Shown piece after piece: positions 7,359 through 14,775 of a stretch of 42,990 nt of DNA; the stretch's first letter is position 1; the number at the start of each line of letters is the position of its first letter. The notes below the pieces were generated by a model. That model searched no databases. It was given only the letters and a program-made list of their open reading frames with translations, and had not been told where the DNA came from. Source of the stretch: JAISGQ01 sp045536305 (GTDB lineage: Bacteria; Bacillota; Clostridia; Oscillospirales; Acutalibacteraceae); NCBI GenBank assembly GCA_045536305.1, contig JAZSNH010000049.1:1-42990 (forward strand), in the 5' to 3' direction. Both the position numbers and the translations under genes were made by a program.

Positions 7359-8012
7359 TTGAAACGTATAGGAAAGTTTTTTTCTTCTTTTCTTTCATGG
7401 TTTGTCAGAATAACCATGATGCCTCTTATGCTTATAGGCTTTCGTCCCAAATTTCATTATGAGGATAAAAAAACACAGGGCAGAAAGCTTAAGACTGCCG
7501 CTGTGATAATCTCGAACCATACAAGCATATTTGACCCCCCGATGATATATACCACCTTTCCTTCCGCGGGTGTACGCATGATCGCAGGCGAATTGCTTTA
7601 TGACCGCGCCATACTCCGTTGGCTTTTAAAACAATGCCGCGCCATAAAGATAGACCGCAGCAGAATAGACACAGCCTGTATGCGCGAAGTACAGGAGACT
7701 CTCGCAAAGGGTACTCCCGTGGGACTTTTTCCCGAAGGTACAACCATCGGCAAGGAGAAGAACGATTTACTGCCCTTCCACGCAGGCACAACTCTTTTTG
7801 CCCTGCGCGCAGGCGTGCCTGTGATACCGGTCTTTACAAGCGGCGATTACCGCATTCTTTTCGGAAAAAGACTGCATATTATTATCGGCAGACCAATAAC
7901 ATTCAGCGACACCTCCCTTACCCCCGATAATCTCCAGAGACAAACTGACATGCTGTATGTTAAAATGCAGGAGCTTCAGTCAAAACTATACAATGAAATG
8001 AACAAGAAGTAA
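7359..8012 (+). CDS. 1-acyl-sn-glycerol-3-phosphate acyltransferase (PlsC family)
   Basis: A 217-residue membrane-associated acyltransferase that would make phosphatidic acid from lysophosphatidate. The N-terminal 30 residues form a hydrophobic helix. The catalytic NHTSIFD box (HX4D) is at residues 53-59 and FPEGTT is at about 124-129. A Pro-rich VPVIPVF segment follows, as in the family. The start is TTG at 7359 with GAGGGA upstream; no ATG is better placed. It lies 15 bases after a transpeptidase gene and 12 before an acyl carrier protein that could supply its acyl donor. Confidence 0.9.
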   Translation: MKRIGKFFSSFLSWFVRITMMPLMLIGFRPKFHYEDKKTQGRKLKTAAVIISNHTSIFDPPMIYTTFPSAGVRMIAGELLYDRAILRWLLKQCRAIKIDRSRIDTACMREVQETLAKGTPVGLFPEGTTIGKEKNDLLPFHAGTTLFALRAGVPVIPVFTSGDYRILFGKRLHIIIGRPITFSDTSLTPDNLQRQTDMLYVKMQELQSKLYNEMNKK

Positions 8013-8024
8013 GGAGCCATATTT

Positions 8025-8261
8025 ATGACAACACTCGAAAGACTTAAGAAGATCATGAAACAGACAATGCCCGATACCGATGTATCGAGTGCGACCGAAG
8101 ATACTCCTCTTGCAGATATCGGTGTCAATTCCATATCTATGCTGCTTTTTGTCCTCTCTATAGAGGATGAGTTCGGCATTGTTACCGACAATATCGCGCC
8201 CGATGAATTTGTCACTGTCGGTGATTTTATAAACTATATCGAAAAACAGACAAATGCATAA
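8025..8261 (+). CDS. Acyl carrier protein
   Basis: A 78-residue acidic four-helix carrier. The phosphopantetheine serine is Ser36 in GVNSISM; the usual D-S-L is N-S-I here, so this is a divergent, possibly dedicated ACP rather than the main fatty-acid one. It has an AAGGAG site 9 bases before the ATG and is followed at once by a terminator, so it is the last gene of its operon. Its partner is probably the adjacent PlsC-type enzyme; use in another thioester pathway cannot be excluded. Confidence 0.88.
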   Translation: MTTLERLKKIMKQTMPDTDVSSATEDTPLADIGVNSISMLLFVLSIEDEFGIVTDNIAPDEFVTVGDFINYIEKQTNA

Positions 8262-8263
8262 GC

Positions 8264-8297
8264 AAACGGCGTGCAGTTTTTGCACGCCGTTTTTTTG
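8264..8297 (+). terminator. Rho-independent terminator after the ACP gene
   Basis: A 12-bp perfect stem (8264-8275 with 8281-8292) and 5-base loop are followed by continuing T residues. The stem begins three bases past the ACP stop codon. Confidence 0.93.
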
Positions 8298-8326
8298 TTG
8301 ACAGTGCTTTAACATGATGATATAAT
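8298..8326 (+). promoter_or_regulatory. Consensus sigma-A promoter
   Basis: TTGACA (8298-8303) and TATAAT (8321-8326) are exactly 17 bases apart. It abuts the preceding terminator and drives the membrane-protein gene at 8406, with a leader of about 70 bases. Confidence 0.95.
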
Positions 8327-8405
8327 CTTTACGGAGTATTATTTTTTACCAGTATTCTGAAAGAGTATATCAACATCGGTTGTCACGCAACCATCAGGAG
8401 GGAAT

Positions 8406-8858
8406 ATGGATAATAATCTTAACACACAGGAACAGCAGCCTGTGATCTACAGTCAGCAGCCGACAGTTTTTCCGACTGCAGAACCTATCCCCAACCGCGG
8501 CAAAGGGCTTGGTCTCAGCATTGTTGGAATGGTCCTCGGCATAAGCAGTGTCGTTTTGATTCTCTTCAGCCTGTTACTTATTATGATAGAGCCTGATGCG
8601 CTCGAAGATCTGATCTTCGACCTTTCTTACGGCAGATTTGATTTCTTCAGCTATGTATATTATTATGAAAACATGCTTACTGTAGCTCTGTATTTCATTT
8701 TTGCAAGTATACTTGCTGTGGTTTCTCTCATTCTTTCCGCCAAGGGAAGAAGCATTCTGAACTCAAAAACGTCCATTGCAGGCATTGTACTCAGTTCGAT
8801 CTCTCTCTCTGTAATCGCACTTATCGTTTTCTTTGTAACAACAGCCGTTATGGCTTAA
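8406..8858 (+). CDS. DUF4190-like small membrane protein
   Basis: A 150-residue protein of unknown function. It has a Gln/Pro-rich N-terminal tail of about 30 residues, a basic NRGKG hinge, and three predicted hydrophobic helices (about 38-62, 93-118 and 126-148), with an acidic Tyr-rich loop between the first two. The NRGKGLGLSIVGMVLG segment matches the start of the membrane domain in the next gene. AGGAGGG lies 5 bases before the ATG. It is driven by a consensus promoter and probably cotranscribed with the next gene, 32 bases on. Confidence 0.8.
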   Translation: MDNNLNTQEQQPVIYSQQPTVFPTAEPIPNRGKGLGLSIVGMVLGISSVVLILFSLLLIMIEPDALEDLIFDLSYGRFDFFSYVYYYENMLTVALYFIFASILAVVSLILSAKGRSILNSKTSIAGIVLSSISLSVIALIVFFVTTAVMA

Positions 8859-8890
8859 TTTGTTAATTTTTTAAATTGGAGGATAAAAAG

Positions 8891-9655
8891 ATGGAAAACA
8901 ACAATCTCACCCAGCAGAATGAGCAGGTAACCGAGCCTATCGTTACCGAACCCGTACTCACTGAGCCTGTAGTTTCAGAGGCTGTCGTTGCAGAAGCAGC
9001 AGTCGAAGAAGCTGTAGCCGAAGAAGCTGTAGTCGAAGAAGCTGTAGTCGAAGAAGCAGCAGCTGAAGAGGCAGCAGTCGAAGAGGCTGTAGCCGAAGAA
9101 GCTGTAGCCGAAGAAGCTGTAGTCGAAGAGGCAGCAGCCGAAGAGGCTGTAGTCGAAGAGGCTGTAGCTGAAGAAGCTGTAGTCGAAGAGCCCGTTGTTA
9201 AAGAGGCCGCCGCAGAAGAGCCTGCTGTAGAAGCTCCCGTTGTTGCTGCCGCAGCAGCACCCATTGTTTATGCACAGCAGCCCGCCGCACAGCCTCAGGC
9301 TCAGGTCGTTAAGCCCAGCAGAGGCAAGGGAATCGCATTTGGCGTCATTTCTCTTATCCTTGGCATTTTCTCATTCATTTTTGCAATTATCACCTTCTTT
9401 ATGACCGCAACTATATTCTCGCTTTCTGACTTCGCCTACGATGTAGAAAGCGTTGCAGCCACACTTGCAGTTGTTATCGTATACGGTATTATCGTAATCG
9501 CCTGCTCTATCCCCTCCCTTATCCTTGGCATCAAGTCCAAGCGTCTTATCGGCGCCAAGATGGGCACTGTAGGTGTTGTATTCAGCATCATCAACTTCGT
9601 ACTTATCGTGCTTTGTGTTTTGATGTGCATCTTCATGATGGGCTCTATAGCATAA
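8891..9655 (+). CDS. DUF4190-like membrane protein with long V/A-E-E-A repeat
   Basis: A 254-residue protein with three parts: an acidic N-terminal region of about 100 residues built from (V/A)-(V/A)-E-E-A pentads, a short Ala/Pro/Gln linker, and a membrane domain with three hydrophobic segments (about 147-172, 187-213 and 225-252) opened by RGKGIAFGVISLILG. The tail should be helical and strongly acidic, facing the cytoplasm or the wall depending on topology, which is unresolved. The ATG at 8891 was chosen because GGAGG is 8 bases upstream. The function is unknown; the membrane domain is like that of its upstream neighbour. Confidence 0.8.
   Translation: MENNNLTQQNEQVTEPIVTEPVLTEPVVSEAVVAEAAVEEAVAEEAVVEEAVVEEAAAEEAAVEEAVAEEAVAEEAVVEEAAAEEAVVEEAVAEEAVVEEPVVKEAAAEEPAVEAPVVAAAAAPIVYAQQPAAQPQAQVVKPSRGKGIAFGVISLILGIFSFIFAIITFFMTATIFSLSDFAYDVESVAATLAVVIVYGIIVIACSIPSLILGIKSKRLIGAKMGTVGVVFSIINFVLIVLCVLMCIFMMGSIA
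8992..9200 (+). repeat. 15-base coding repeat (pentapeptide E-E-A-V-V/A)
   Basis: Units close to GAAGAAGCTGTAGTC repeat in frame about 13 times with small codon changes. The period is a multiple of three, so gain or loss of units would change tail length without breaking the frame. Confidence 0.85.
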
Positions 9656-9678
9656 TACGAGCATAATCAGATGTTATC

Positions 9679-9716
9679 AAAGGCGCGGACGTTAAAAGCG
9701 TCCGCGCCTTTTCTTT
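9679..9716 (+). terminator. Rho-independent terminator
   Basis: A 13-bp perfect GC-rich stem (9679-9691 with 9699-9711) with a 7-base loop is followed by TTCTTTTT. The T run merges into the ribosome site of the next gene (GGAGG at 9719), so read-through or a promoter inside the upstream gene must feed that gene. Confidence 0.92.
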
Positions 9717-9728
9717 TTGGAGGTTCTT

Positions 9729-10613
9729 ATGTACGGCTGGCTCATTGTAAACGGTTATTTTAAATCTGATAAGTTTGAAGAGCTTTTCTCTTTCCTGTTA
9801 AGCTCTGCTAAAAAGCGCGGTGTCAAGCTTGAGAAAATAGAAAACAGCTCTGTTCTCGCAGATGTCGTTACAGGCGATCTGATCGAGCCGAAAACTCCTC
9901 GTCCCGATTTTGTGCTTTTCTGGGACAAGGATATTCGTCTTGCTCAAGCTCTCGAGGCTTGCGGCCTTAGGCTTTTCAACCGTGCCGAGGCAATAAGGCT
10001 CTGCGACGACAAATCGCTGACTTATCTTGCATTGGCAAAGGCAGGAATACGACAGCCGCGCACCTTTATTGCACCCTTTGCTTTTTCCCGTTCCCCAAGA
10101 AATAACGCCGAGTTCTTTTTTAAGTGCGCAGAAGAACTCGGTTATCCTATGATAATCAAAGAGTGCCGCGGCTCTTTCGGCACAGGTGTGCATCTTGTAA
10201 GCAATGATGAAGAAACTGCAGCCCTTGTAAGTCAGCTCGGCTCCTTGCCCTGCATAGTTCAGGAGTATATAAAGGAAAGCTTCGGCAGGGATATAAGGGT
10301 CAGTGTTGTTGGCTCTAAGGCGGTCGCTTCCATGCTCAGGCAGGGACGCGAAGGAGATTTTCGTTCAAACCTGACTCTCGGCGGTCATTTTGCTCAGATA
10401 GAGCCGACAAAAGAACAGCTTTCCCTTGCTGTTGATGCAGTAAAAGCTCTCAGACTTGATTTTGCAGGTGTGGACGTTCTTTTCGGAAAGGACGACGAAC
10501 CAATTATCTGCGAGGTCAATTCCAACGCTCATTTCAAAACCACCTTCGACTGCACAGGTGTTAATATGGCAGAGCTTATCATTGAGCATATACTGTCGGA
10601 GGTGAAGTTATGA
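9729..10613 (+). CDS. RimK-like ATP-grasp ligase, first of a tandem pair
   Basis: A 294-residue ATP-dependent carboxylate-amine ligase. Residues 1-90 are a preATP-grasp domain. The ATP-grasp fold follows: the Gly-rich KECRGSFGTGVHLV loop, hinge QEYIKE, then DIRVSVVG, a basic RQGREGDFRSNLTLGG segment, and the metal-binding GVDVLF...ICEVNSNAHFK. This order matches RimK/LysX-type enzymes that add glutamate or amino-group carriers. The ATG at 9729 has GGAGG 5 bases upstream; no competing ATG exists. Its stop overlaps the next ligase by 4 bases, so the two are translationally coupled. No substrate peptide or carrier protein gene is adjacent, so the substrate is unknown. Confidence 0.85.
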   Translation: MYGWLIVNGYFKSDKFEELFSFLLSSAKKRGVKLEKIENSSVLADVVTGDLIEPKTPRPDFVLFWDKDIRLAQALEACGLRLFNRAEAIRLCDDKSLTYLALAKAGIRQPRTFIAPFAFSRSPRNNAEFFFKCAEELGYPMIIKECRGSFGTGVHLVSNDEETAALVSQLGSLPCIVQEYIKESFGRDIRVSVVGSKAVASMLRQGREGDFRSNLTLGGHFAQIEPTKEQLSLAVDAVKALRLDFAGVDVLFGKDDEPIICEVNSNAHFKTTFDCTGVNMAELIIEHILSEVKL

Positions 10614-11404
10614 AGGCAGCGATCCTTTACGACGAAGAGCGCTTGGCACGAAACGTAAAATTTGCCGAAATGCTGACCGATGCCTGCAGAAAGCATGGTT
10701 TGACAGCAAGCACTCTGCTCAAGGAAGAGCTTGATTTTGACGATCTGCCCGACCTTGTAATACGACGCTGTGTTGATGATGAGCTGACCGAAAGACTCGA
10801 ACGGCACGGTGTTTATGTCGCAAACAGCAGTGCTGTTTCACGCATTGCAAACGATAAAGGGGAAACCTATCGTTTTTTCTCTGCCAACGGTATAAAAATG
10901 TGCGAAACACTCAGCTTTGATGAGCTTCCCGAAAATTGCCCCATGCCTTTTCCGTGCGTTTTAAAGGCCGCTGACGGTCACGGCGGCACTCAGGTTTTCA
11001 AGGCCGAAAACGGCACCGAGTACGAAAATGCACGCACGGCACTAAAGAGTATCCGCTCGATAGTTCAGCCCTTTCTTCCCTGTGCCTCAAGCGATGTTCG
11101 CGCTTATATGCTTGGCGGCAGGCTTCTCTGCGCCGTAAAACGCACTGCCGAAGAAGGGTTTAAAAGTAATTTTTCTCTCGGCGGCAAGGTTCGGCCCTAT
11201 ATTCTCTCTGCCACTGAAAATGCTCTTGTTGAGCAGGTTTCGTCTCTTTTGGCGGCGGACTTTGTGGGCATTGATTTCTTTCCGAACGGCGATGCACCGA
11301 TACTAAACGAGGTTGAAGATGTAGTCGGCACCCGAATGCTCTATTCCCTCGGACTGTGCGATGCAGCAGAGGTTCTGGTCAGTTATCTTGTGTATAATTC
11401 ATAA
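10610..11404 (+). CDS. ATP-grasp ligase, second of a tandem pair
   Basis: A 264-residue paralogue of the previous enzyme with a shorter N-terminal domain. The Gly-rich loop is KAADGHGGTQVF, the hinge VQPFLP, followed by DVRAYMLG, a FKSNFSLGGK segment and a metal site GIDFFPNGDAPILNEVEDVVG. The last motif ends E-V-E-D rather than the E-V-N-S of the first copy, and the middle domain is reduced, so it may have a different or partly lost activity. The ATG overlaps the upstream stop in ATGA. A strong promoter for ylxM begins 17 bases after its stop, so it belongs to the upstream unit. Confidence 0.82.
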   Translation: MKAAILYDEERLARNVKFAEMLTDACRKHGLTASTLLKEELDFDDLPDLVIRRCVDDELTERLERHGVYVANSSAVSRIANDKGETYRFFSANGIKMCETLSFDELPENCPMPFPCVLKAADGHGGTQVFKAENGTEYENARTALKSIRSIVQPFLPCASSDVRAYMLGGRLLCAVKRTAEEGFKSNFSLGGKVRPYILSATENALVEQVSSLLAADFVGIDFFPNGDAPILNEVEDVVGTRMLYSLGLCDAAEVLVSYLVYNS

Positions 11405-11420
11405 AGCGCGATCTTTGCTA

Positions 11421-11449
11421 TTGACAAATACACCAAATTGTAGTATAAT
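11421..11449 (+). promoter_or_regulatory. Consensus sigma-A promoter of the ylxM-ffh operon
   Basis: TTGACA (11421-11426) and TATAAT (11444-11449) with 17 bases between. A TGTAAAG/CTTTACA inverted repeat (11457-11463 with 11472-11478) lies at the expected transcript start and could be an operator or 5' hairpin. Confidence 0.95.
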
Positions 11450-11495
11450 CACCGATTGTAAAGACAATTTACTTTACACGAAGGATGTGAAACGA

Positions 11496-11918
11496 ATGGC
11501 GGTCAATCCCGATATAACCATACTGATGGACTTTTACGGCGAAATGCTCACCGAAAAGGAGCGCGATTCTCTCGATTATTACTATAACGATGACCTTTCG
11601 CTGGGTGAAATCGCCGAGAATATCGCTCAGACAAGAAGAATGAACCGTGTATACGGCGAGACAGGCACTGAGCGTGACACCATAACCCGTCAGGGTGTGC
11701 GAGATACTATCAAGCGTGCGGAAAACAAGCTTCTGAATATGGAAGAAAAATTAGGTCTTGCAGCAAGGTTCAAGGCTCTTGAACAGGCTCTTGACGAGAT
11801 ATCGTCTGCGGCTTCTGCCATTGCCGATATTAACAGACGCTCATTTATGTCCCGTGAGATATCCGCACATACCGATACAATAATAAGCACCGCAAACAAG
11901 CTTAAGGAAGATTCTTGA
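11496..11918 (+). CDS. ylxM: YlxM-type SRP-associated HTH protein with an insertion
   Basis: A 140-residue helix-turn-helix protein that in Firmicutes sits before ffh and modulates the signal recognition particle. The N-terminal ILMDFYGEMLTEKERDSLDYYYNDDLSLGEIAE and the later GVRDTIKRAENKLL are typical. Between them, where the family usually has a short turn, there are about 20 extra residues (roughly 47-66, rich in Arg, Thr and Glu). The reading frame is open throughout, so this is an insertion, not a frameshift. A C-terminal helical extension follows. AAGGA is 10 bases before ATG 11496. The stop overlaps the ffh ribosome site. Confidence 0.85.
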   Translation: MAVNPDITILMDFYGEMLTEKERDSLDYYYNDDLSLGEIAENIAQTRRMNRVYGETGTERDTITRQGVRDTIKRAENKLLNMEEKLGLAARFKALEQALDEISSAASAIADINRRSFMSREISAHTDTIISTANKLKEDS

Positions 11919-11928
11919 GGTGAAATAA

Positions 11929-13308
11929 ATGGCATTTGAAGGATTGAGCGAAAAGCTCAGCAATGCATTTAAAAAGCTTCGGGCAAAGGGTAAGCTTACC
12001 GAGGGTGACGTAAAGGAAGCTATGAGAGAGGTTCGTATGGCACTTCTCGAAGCTGACGTCAACTACAAGGTAGCTAAGGAATTTACCGCCACCATCAGCG
12101 AAAAGTGTGTCGGTGAGCAGATCCTTGAATCTCTTACTCCTGCTCAGCATGTTATCAAAATAGTCAACGAAGAGCTCACAGCTCTTATGGGCGGTTCGAC
12201 CGCTCGCTTGAATCAGCCCAACAGACCGCCTATGATCATCATGATGTGCGGCCTTCAGGGTGCCGGTAAAACCACCCATTCGGGCAAGCTGGGACTTATG
12301 CTCAAGGGGCAGGGTCACAGACCTCTTCTGGTTGCCTGCGACGTTTATCGTCCTGCTGCTATCGATCAGCTTAAGGTAGTCGGAAGCAAGGCTAATGTCC
12401 CCGTTTTTGAGATGGGTCAGGGCAACCCCGTAAAAATTGCCGAGGCGGCCGTGGCTCATGCAAAAACCTACGGCAACGATGTTGTTATCCTCGATACGGC
12501 GGGACGTCTGCATATAGACGAAACCCTTATGGATGAGCTTAAAAACATCAAATCGAAGGTTCTTCCTCACGAGATTATGCTCGTTGTCGATTCCATGACA
12601 GGTCAGGATGCCGTCAATGTCGCTCAAAGCTTTAATGAAGCTCTCGGTATAGACAGCGTTATGCTCACAAAGCTTGACGGCGATACCCGAGGCGGTGCGG
12701 CGCTCTCTGTCCGCCATGTTACCGGCAAGCCGATAAAGTTTGTAGGTACGGGCGAAAAGCTCGGCGATATCGAGCCCTTCCATCCCGACCGTATGGCAAG
12801 CAGAATCCTTGGAATGGGTGATGTTCTTAGCCTTATTGAAAGAGCCGAGCAGCAGTTTGACGAAAAAGCTGCCGCAGAGCTTGAGGAGAAGATGCGTAAG
12901 AACACCTTCAATTTCAACGATCTTCTTTCTCAGTTTGAGCAGGTTCGCAAAATGGGTCCCATGAAACAGATACTCGGCATGCTCCCGGGAATGGAGAAAA
13001 AGCTTGCCGATGTTGATATTGACGAACGTCAGCTTGACAGGACCATGGCTCTTATAAAGTCCATGACCCCTCGCGAGCGTGAGAAGCCCGAGCTTCTCAA
13101 CGCAAGCAGAAAGCGCCGTATCGCAGCAGGCGCCGGTCAGGATGTTTCCGAGCTCAACAAGCTTATAAAGCAGCTTGAAATGATGCAGAAGATGATGCGT
13201 CAGTTCGGCGGCGGAAAGAACAACAAGCGCGGTATGCGAAATGCCGCAAGAATGATGCGCGATATGGGCATCAATGACCCCAGTCTGCTTTCCCAGTTTG
13301 AGGATTAA
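11929..13308 (+). CDS. ffh: Signal recognition particle protein Ffh (SRP54)
   Basis: A GTPase that with 4.5S/6S RNA targets nascent membrane and secreted proteins to FtsY and SecYEG. At 459 residues it has the N domain (1-90), the G domain with GLQGAGKTTHSGKLG, DTAGRLHID and TKLDGDTRGGAALS, and a Met-rich M domain (about 325-440) that binds the RNA and signal peptides. The usual KLA after GKTT reads HSGKLG. GAGGTG lies 7 bases before the ATG. Coupled to ylxM and followed by rpsP. Confidence 0.98.
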   Translation: MAFEGLSEKLSNAFKKLRAKGKLTEGDVKEAMREVRMALLEADVNYKVAKEFTATISEKCVGEQILESLTPAQHVIKIVNEELTALMGGSTARLNQPNRPPMIIMMCGLQGAGKTTHSGKLGLMLKGQGHRPLLVACDVYRPAAIDQLKVVGSKANVPVFEMGQGNPVKIAEAAVAHAKTYGNDVVILDTAGRLHIDETLMDELKNIKSKVLPHEIMLVVDSMTGQDAVNVAQSFNEALGIDSVMLTKLDGDTRGGAALSVRHVTGKPIKFVGTGEKLGDIEPFHPDRMASRILGMGDVLSLIERAEQQFDEKAAAELEEKMRKNTFNFNDLLSQFEQVRKMGPMKQILGMLPGMEKKLADVDIDERQLDRTMALIKSMTPREREKPELLNASRKRRIAAGAGQDVSELNKLIKQLEMMQKMMRQFGGGKNNKRGMRNAARMMRDMGINDPSLLSQFED

Positions 13309-13391
13309 ATTTGTTTTCAACGGAGTTTACAAGCGTTTTAAACTACCCGAAGAAATATACAAGTATTCTATTAGCGGAGGTGAAATGTACT

Positions 13392-13634
13392 ATGGCAGTA
13401 AAGATCAGACTGCGCCGCATGGGCGCTAAGAAGGCTCCTTTCTACCGTGTTGTTGTTGCGGATTCCAGATATCCCAGAGACGGTCGCTTTATCGAGGAGA
13501 TCGGTACCTACAATCCCCTTAAGCAGCCCTCTGAGATCAAGATCGATGCAGAGAAGGCTAAGACTTGGATCGCTAACGGTGCTCAGCCCACTGATACCGT
13601 TAAGGCTCTGCTCAAGAAGGAAGGCATCCTTTAA
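13392..13634 (+). CDS. rpsP: 30S ribosomal protein S16
   Basis: An 80-residue S16, needed for 30S assembly. MAVKIRLRRMGAKKAPFYRVVVADSR is the family hallmark, followed by GRFIEEIGTYNP. The start at 13392 follows GGAGGTG by 9 bases; the frame is open upstream to 13311 but that part has no family resemblance. It lies in the ffh-rpsP-khpA-rimM-trmD order. Confidence 0.97.
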   Translation: MAVKIRLRRMGAKKAPFYRVVVADSRYPRDGRFIEEIGTYNPLKQPSEIKIDAEKAKTWIANGAQPTDTVKALLKKEGIL

Positions 13635-13661
13635 TCGGTTGCGGAAAGGATTCTCATTATC

Positions 13662-13895
13662 ATGAAAGAATTGCTAATTGCTATCGCACAGGGACTGGTT
13701 TCCAAGCCCGATGCCGTTGTCGTCGAAGAGGCTGAGCCTACCGAGGACGGAACTGTAGTTTTTACTCTTTCTGTTGACTCCGACGATAAGGGTCGTGTTA
13801 TCGGCAAACAGGGTCGAATTGCCAAAGCAATTCGCACAGTTATGCGTTCCGCTGCGACCAAGCAGAACAAAAAGGTCAATGTTGAAATACTTTGA
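13662..13895 (+). CDS. khpA: KH-domain RNA-binding protein KhpA
   Basis: A 77-residue single KH-domain protein (formerly YlqC). It binds RNA, often with KhpB/Jag, and affects cell division and small-RNA regulation in Firmicutes. The KH loop is GRVIGKQGRIAKAIRT. GGAAAGGA lies 11 bases before the ATG. It occupies its usual place between rpsP and rimM and is followed by a terminator, so rimM expression may be lower than that of rpsP. Confidence 0.95.
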   Translation: MKELLIAIAQGLVSKPDAVVVEEAEPTEDGTVVFTLSVDSDDKGRVIGKQGRIAKAIRTVMRSAATKQNKKVNVEIL

Positions 13896-13905
13896 CCGTT
13901 AAGAA

Positions 13906-13940
13906 GGAAGCCGCTTTTATTATGGGCGGCTTCCCTTTTT
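13906..13940 (+). terminator. Terminator after khpA
   Basis: A 9-bp stem (13906-13914 with 13926-13934) and 11-base loop are followed by CTTTTT. It splits the ribosomal operon from the downstream rimM group. Confidence 0.85.
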
Positions 13941-13999
13941 ATAGCTGTAAATTTATGAATTTTTGTTCTATTTTATGAAATCGGAGGTGCTTTGCTTAT

Positions 14000-14266
14000 A
14001 TGATCAAAACACTCAAAGGCTGGAAGGGTATTGCCGCAGGTGCGGTCTTTATTGTTCTTTCAATTGCTTATAACAGCGCATTCAAGGCTCAGATATCAGA
14101 AAGCGTCCTATTGCAGATACCCGGCTATTTTCTTATAGGACTCGGCTGTGCGCTTGTTCTATACGCCGCACTCGCCTCCTCTGACACCGAAAATAAAAAG
14201 GTGAAGCCTTCGCAGGACACTGCCTCTGATGCTGACGATGCACCTTCCGAGGAGGAAAGTAAATGA
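14000..14266 (+). CDS. Small two-helix membrane protein, unknown function
   Basis: An 88-residue protein. Two hydrophobic helices (about 10-28 and 37-59) are followed by a charged, acidic tail (about 62-88). No family is recognised. GGAGGTG lies 10 bases before the ATG. Its stop overlaps the rimM start in ATGA, so it is translationally coupled to rimM, an unusual insertion into this conserved gene order. Base composition is like that of its neighbours. Confidence 0.75.
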   Translation: MIKTLKGWKGIAAGAVFIVLSIAYNSAFKAQISESVLLQIPGYFLIGLGCALVLYAALASSDTENKKVKPSQDTASDADDAPSEEESK

Positions 14267-14775
14267 AAAAATATCTGGAGGTCGGCGAAATTGTCGGCAC
14301 TCATGGAATAAAAGGCGAGCTGCGTGTCAATCCTTGGGCTGACAGCCCGCAATTTTTGACCGGATTCAAAACGGTATACTTTGACGGCGGAAAAAAAGCT
14401 GTCAAGGTAAAAGCCTCGCGCGTTCATAAGAATATTACCCTTATGACACTTGAGGGAGTTGACTCCATCGAAGCTGCCGAGCTTATGCGAGGCAAGGTTC
14501 TCTGGATAGACCGCTCGGATGCAAAGCTTCCAGAGGGGACATACTTTATTCAGGATCTTATAGGACTGAAGGTCATCGATAACGAAAGCGGAGAAGAATA
14601 TGGCGAAATTTGCGAGGTAACAAACGCTCCTGCAAACGATGTGTGGCACATTGCCCACAAGGACGGCAATGAATATCTTATCCCTGTTATCGACCCTGTT
14701 GTTCGGAAAACTTCCCTTGATGAGGGTGCGGTCTATATTACCGTTATGAAGGGACTGTTCGGCGATGCGGATTGA
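14263..14775 (+). CDS. rimM: 16S rRNA processing protein RimM
   Basis: A 170-residue assembly factor for the 30S head domain that interacts with S19. The N-terminal barrel begins EVGEIVGTHGIKGELRV and the PRC-barrel domain carries YFIQDLIGLKV and LIPVIDPVV. GGAGG lies 6 bases before the ATG, inside the preceding gene. It overlaps trmD by 11 bases. Confidence 0.96.
   Translation: MKKYLEVGEIVGTHGIKGELRVNPWADSPQFLTGFKTVYFDGGKKAVKVKASRVHKNITLMTLEGVDSIEAAELMRGKVLWIDRSDAKLPEGTYFIQDLIGLKVIDNESGEEYGEICEVTNAPANDVWHIAHKDGNEYLIPVIDPVVRKTSLDEGAVYITVMKGLFGDAD

Noticed and set aside
11902..13320. 472-codon open frame on the minus strand antisense to ffh
   Set aside because: It mirrors ffh almost end to end with atypical composition (many His, Cys and Leu). 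A codon-bias artefact.
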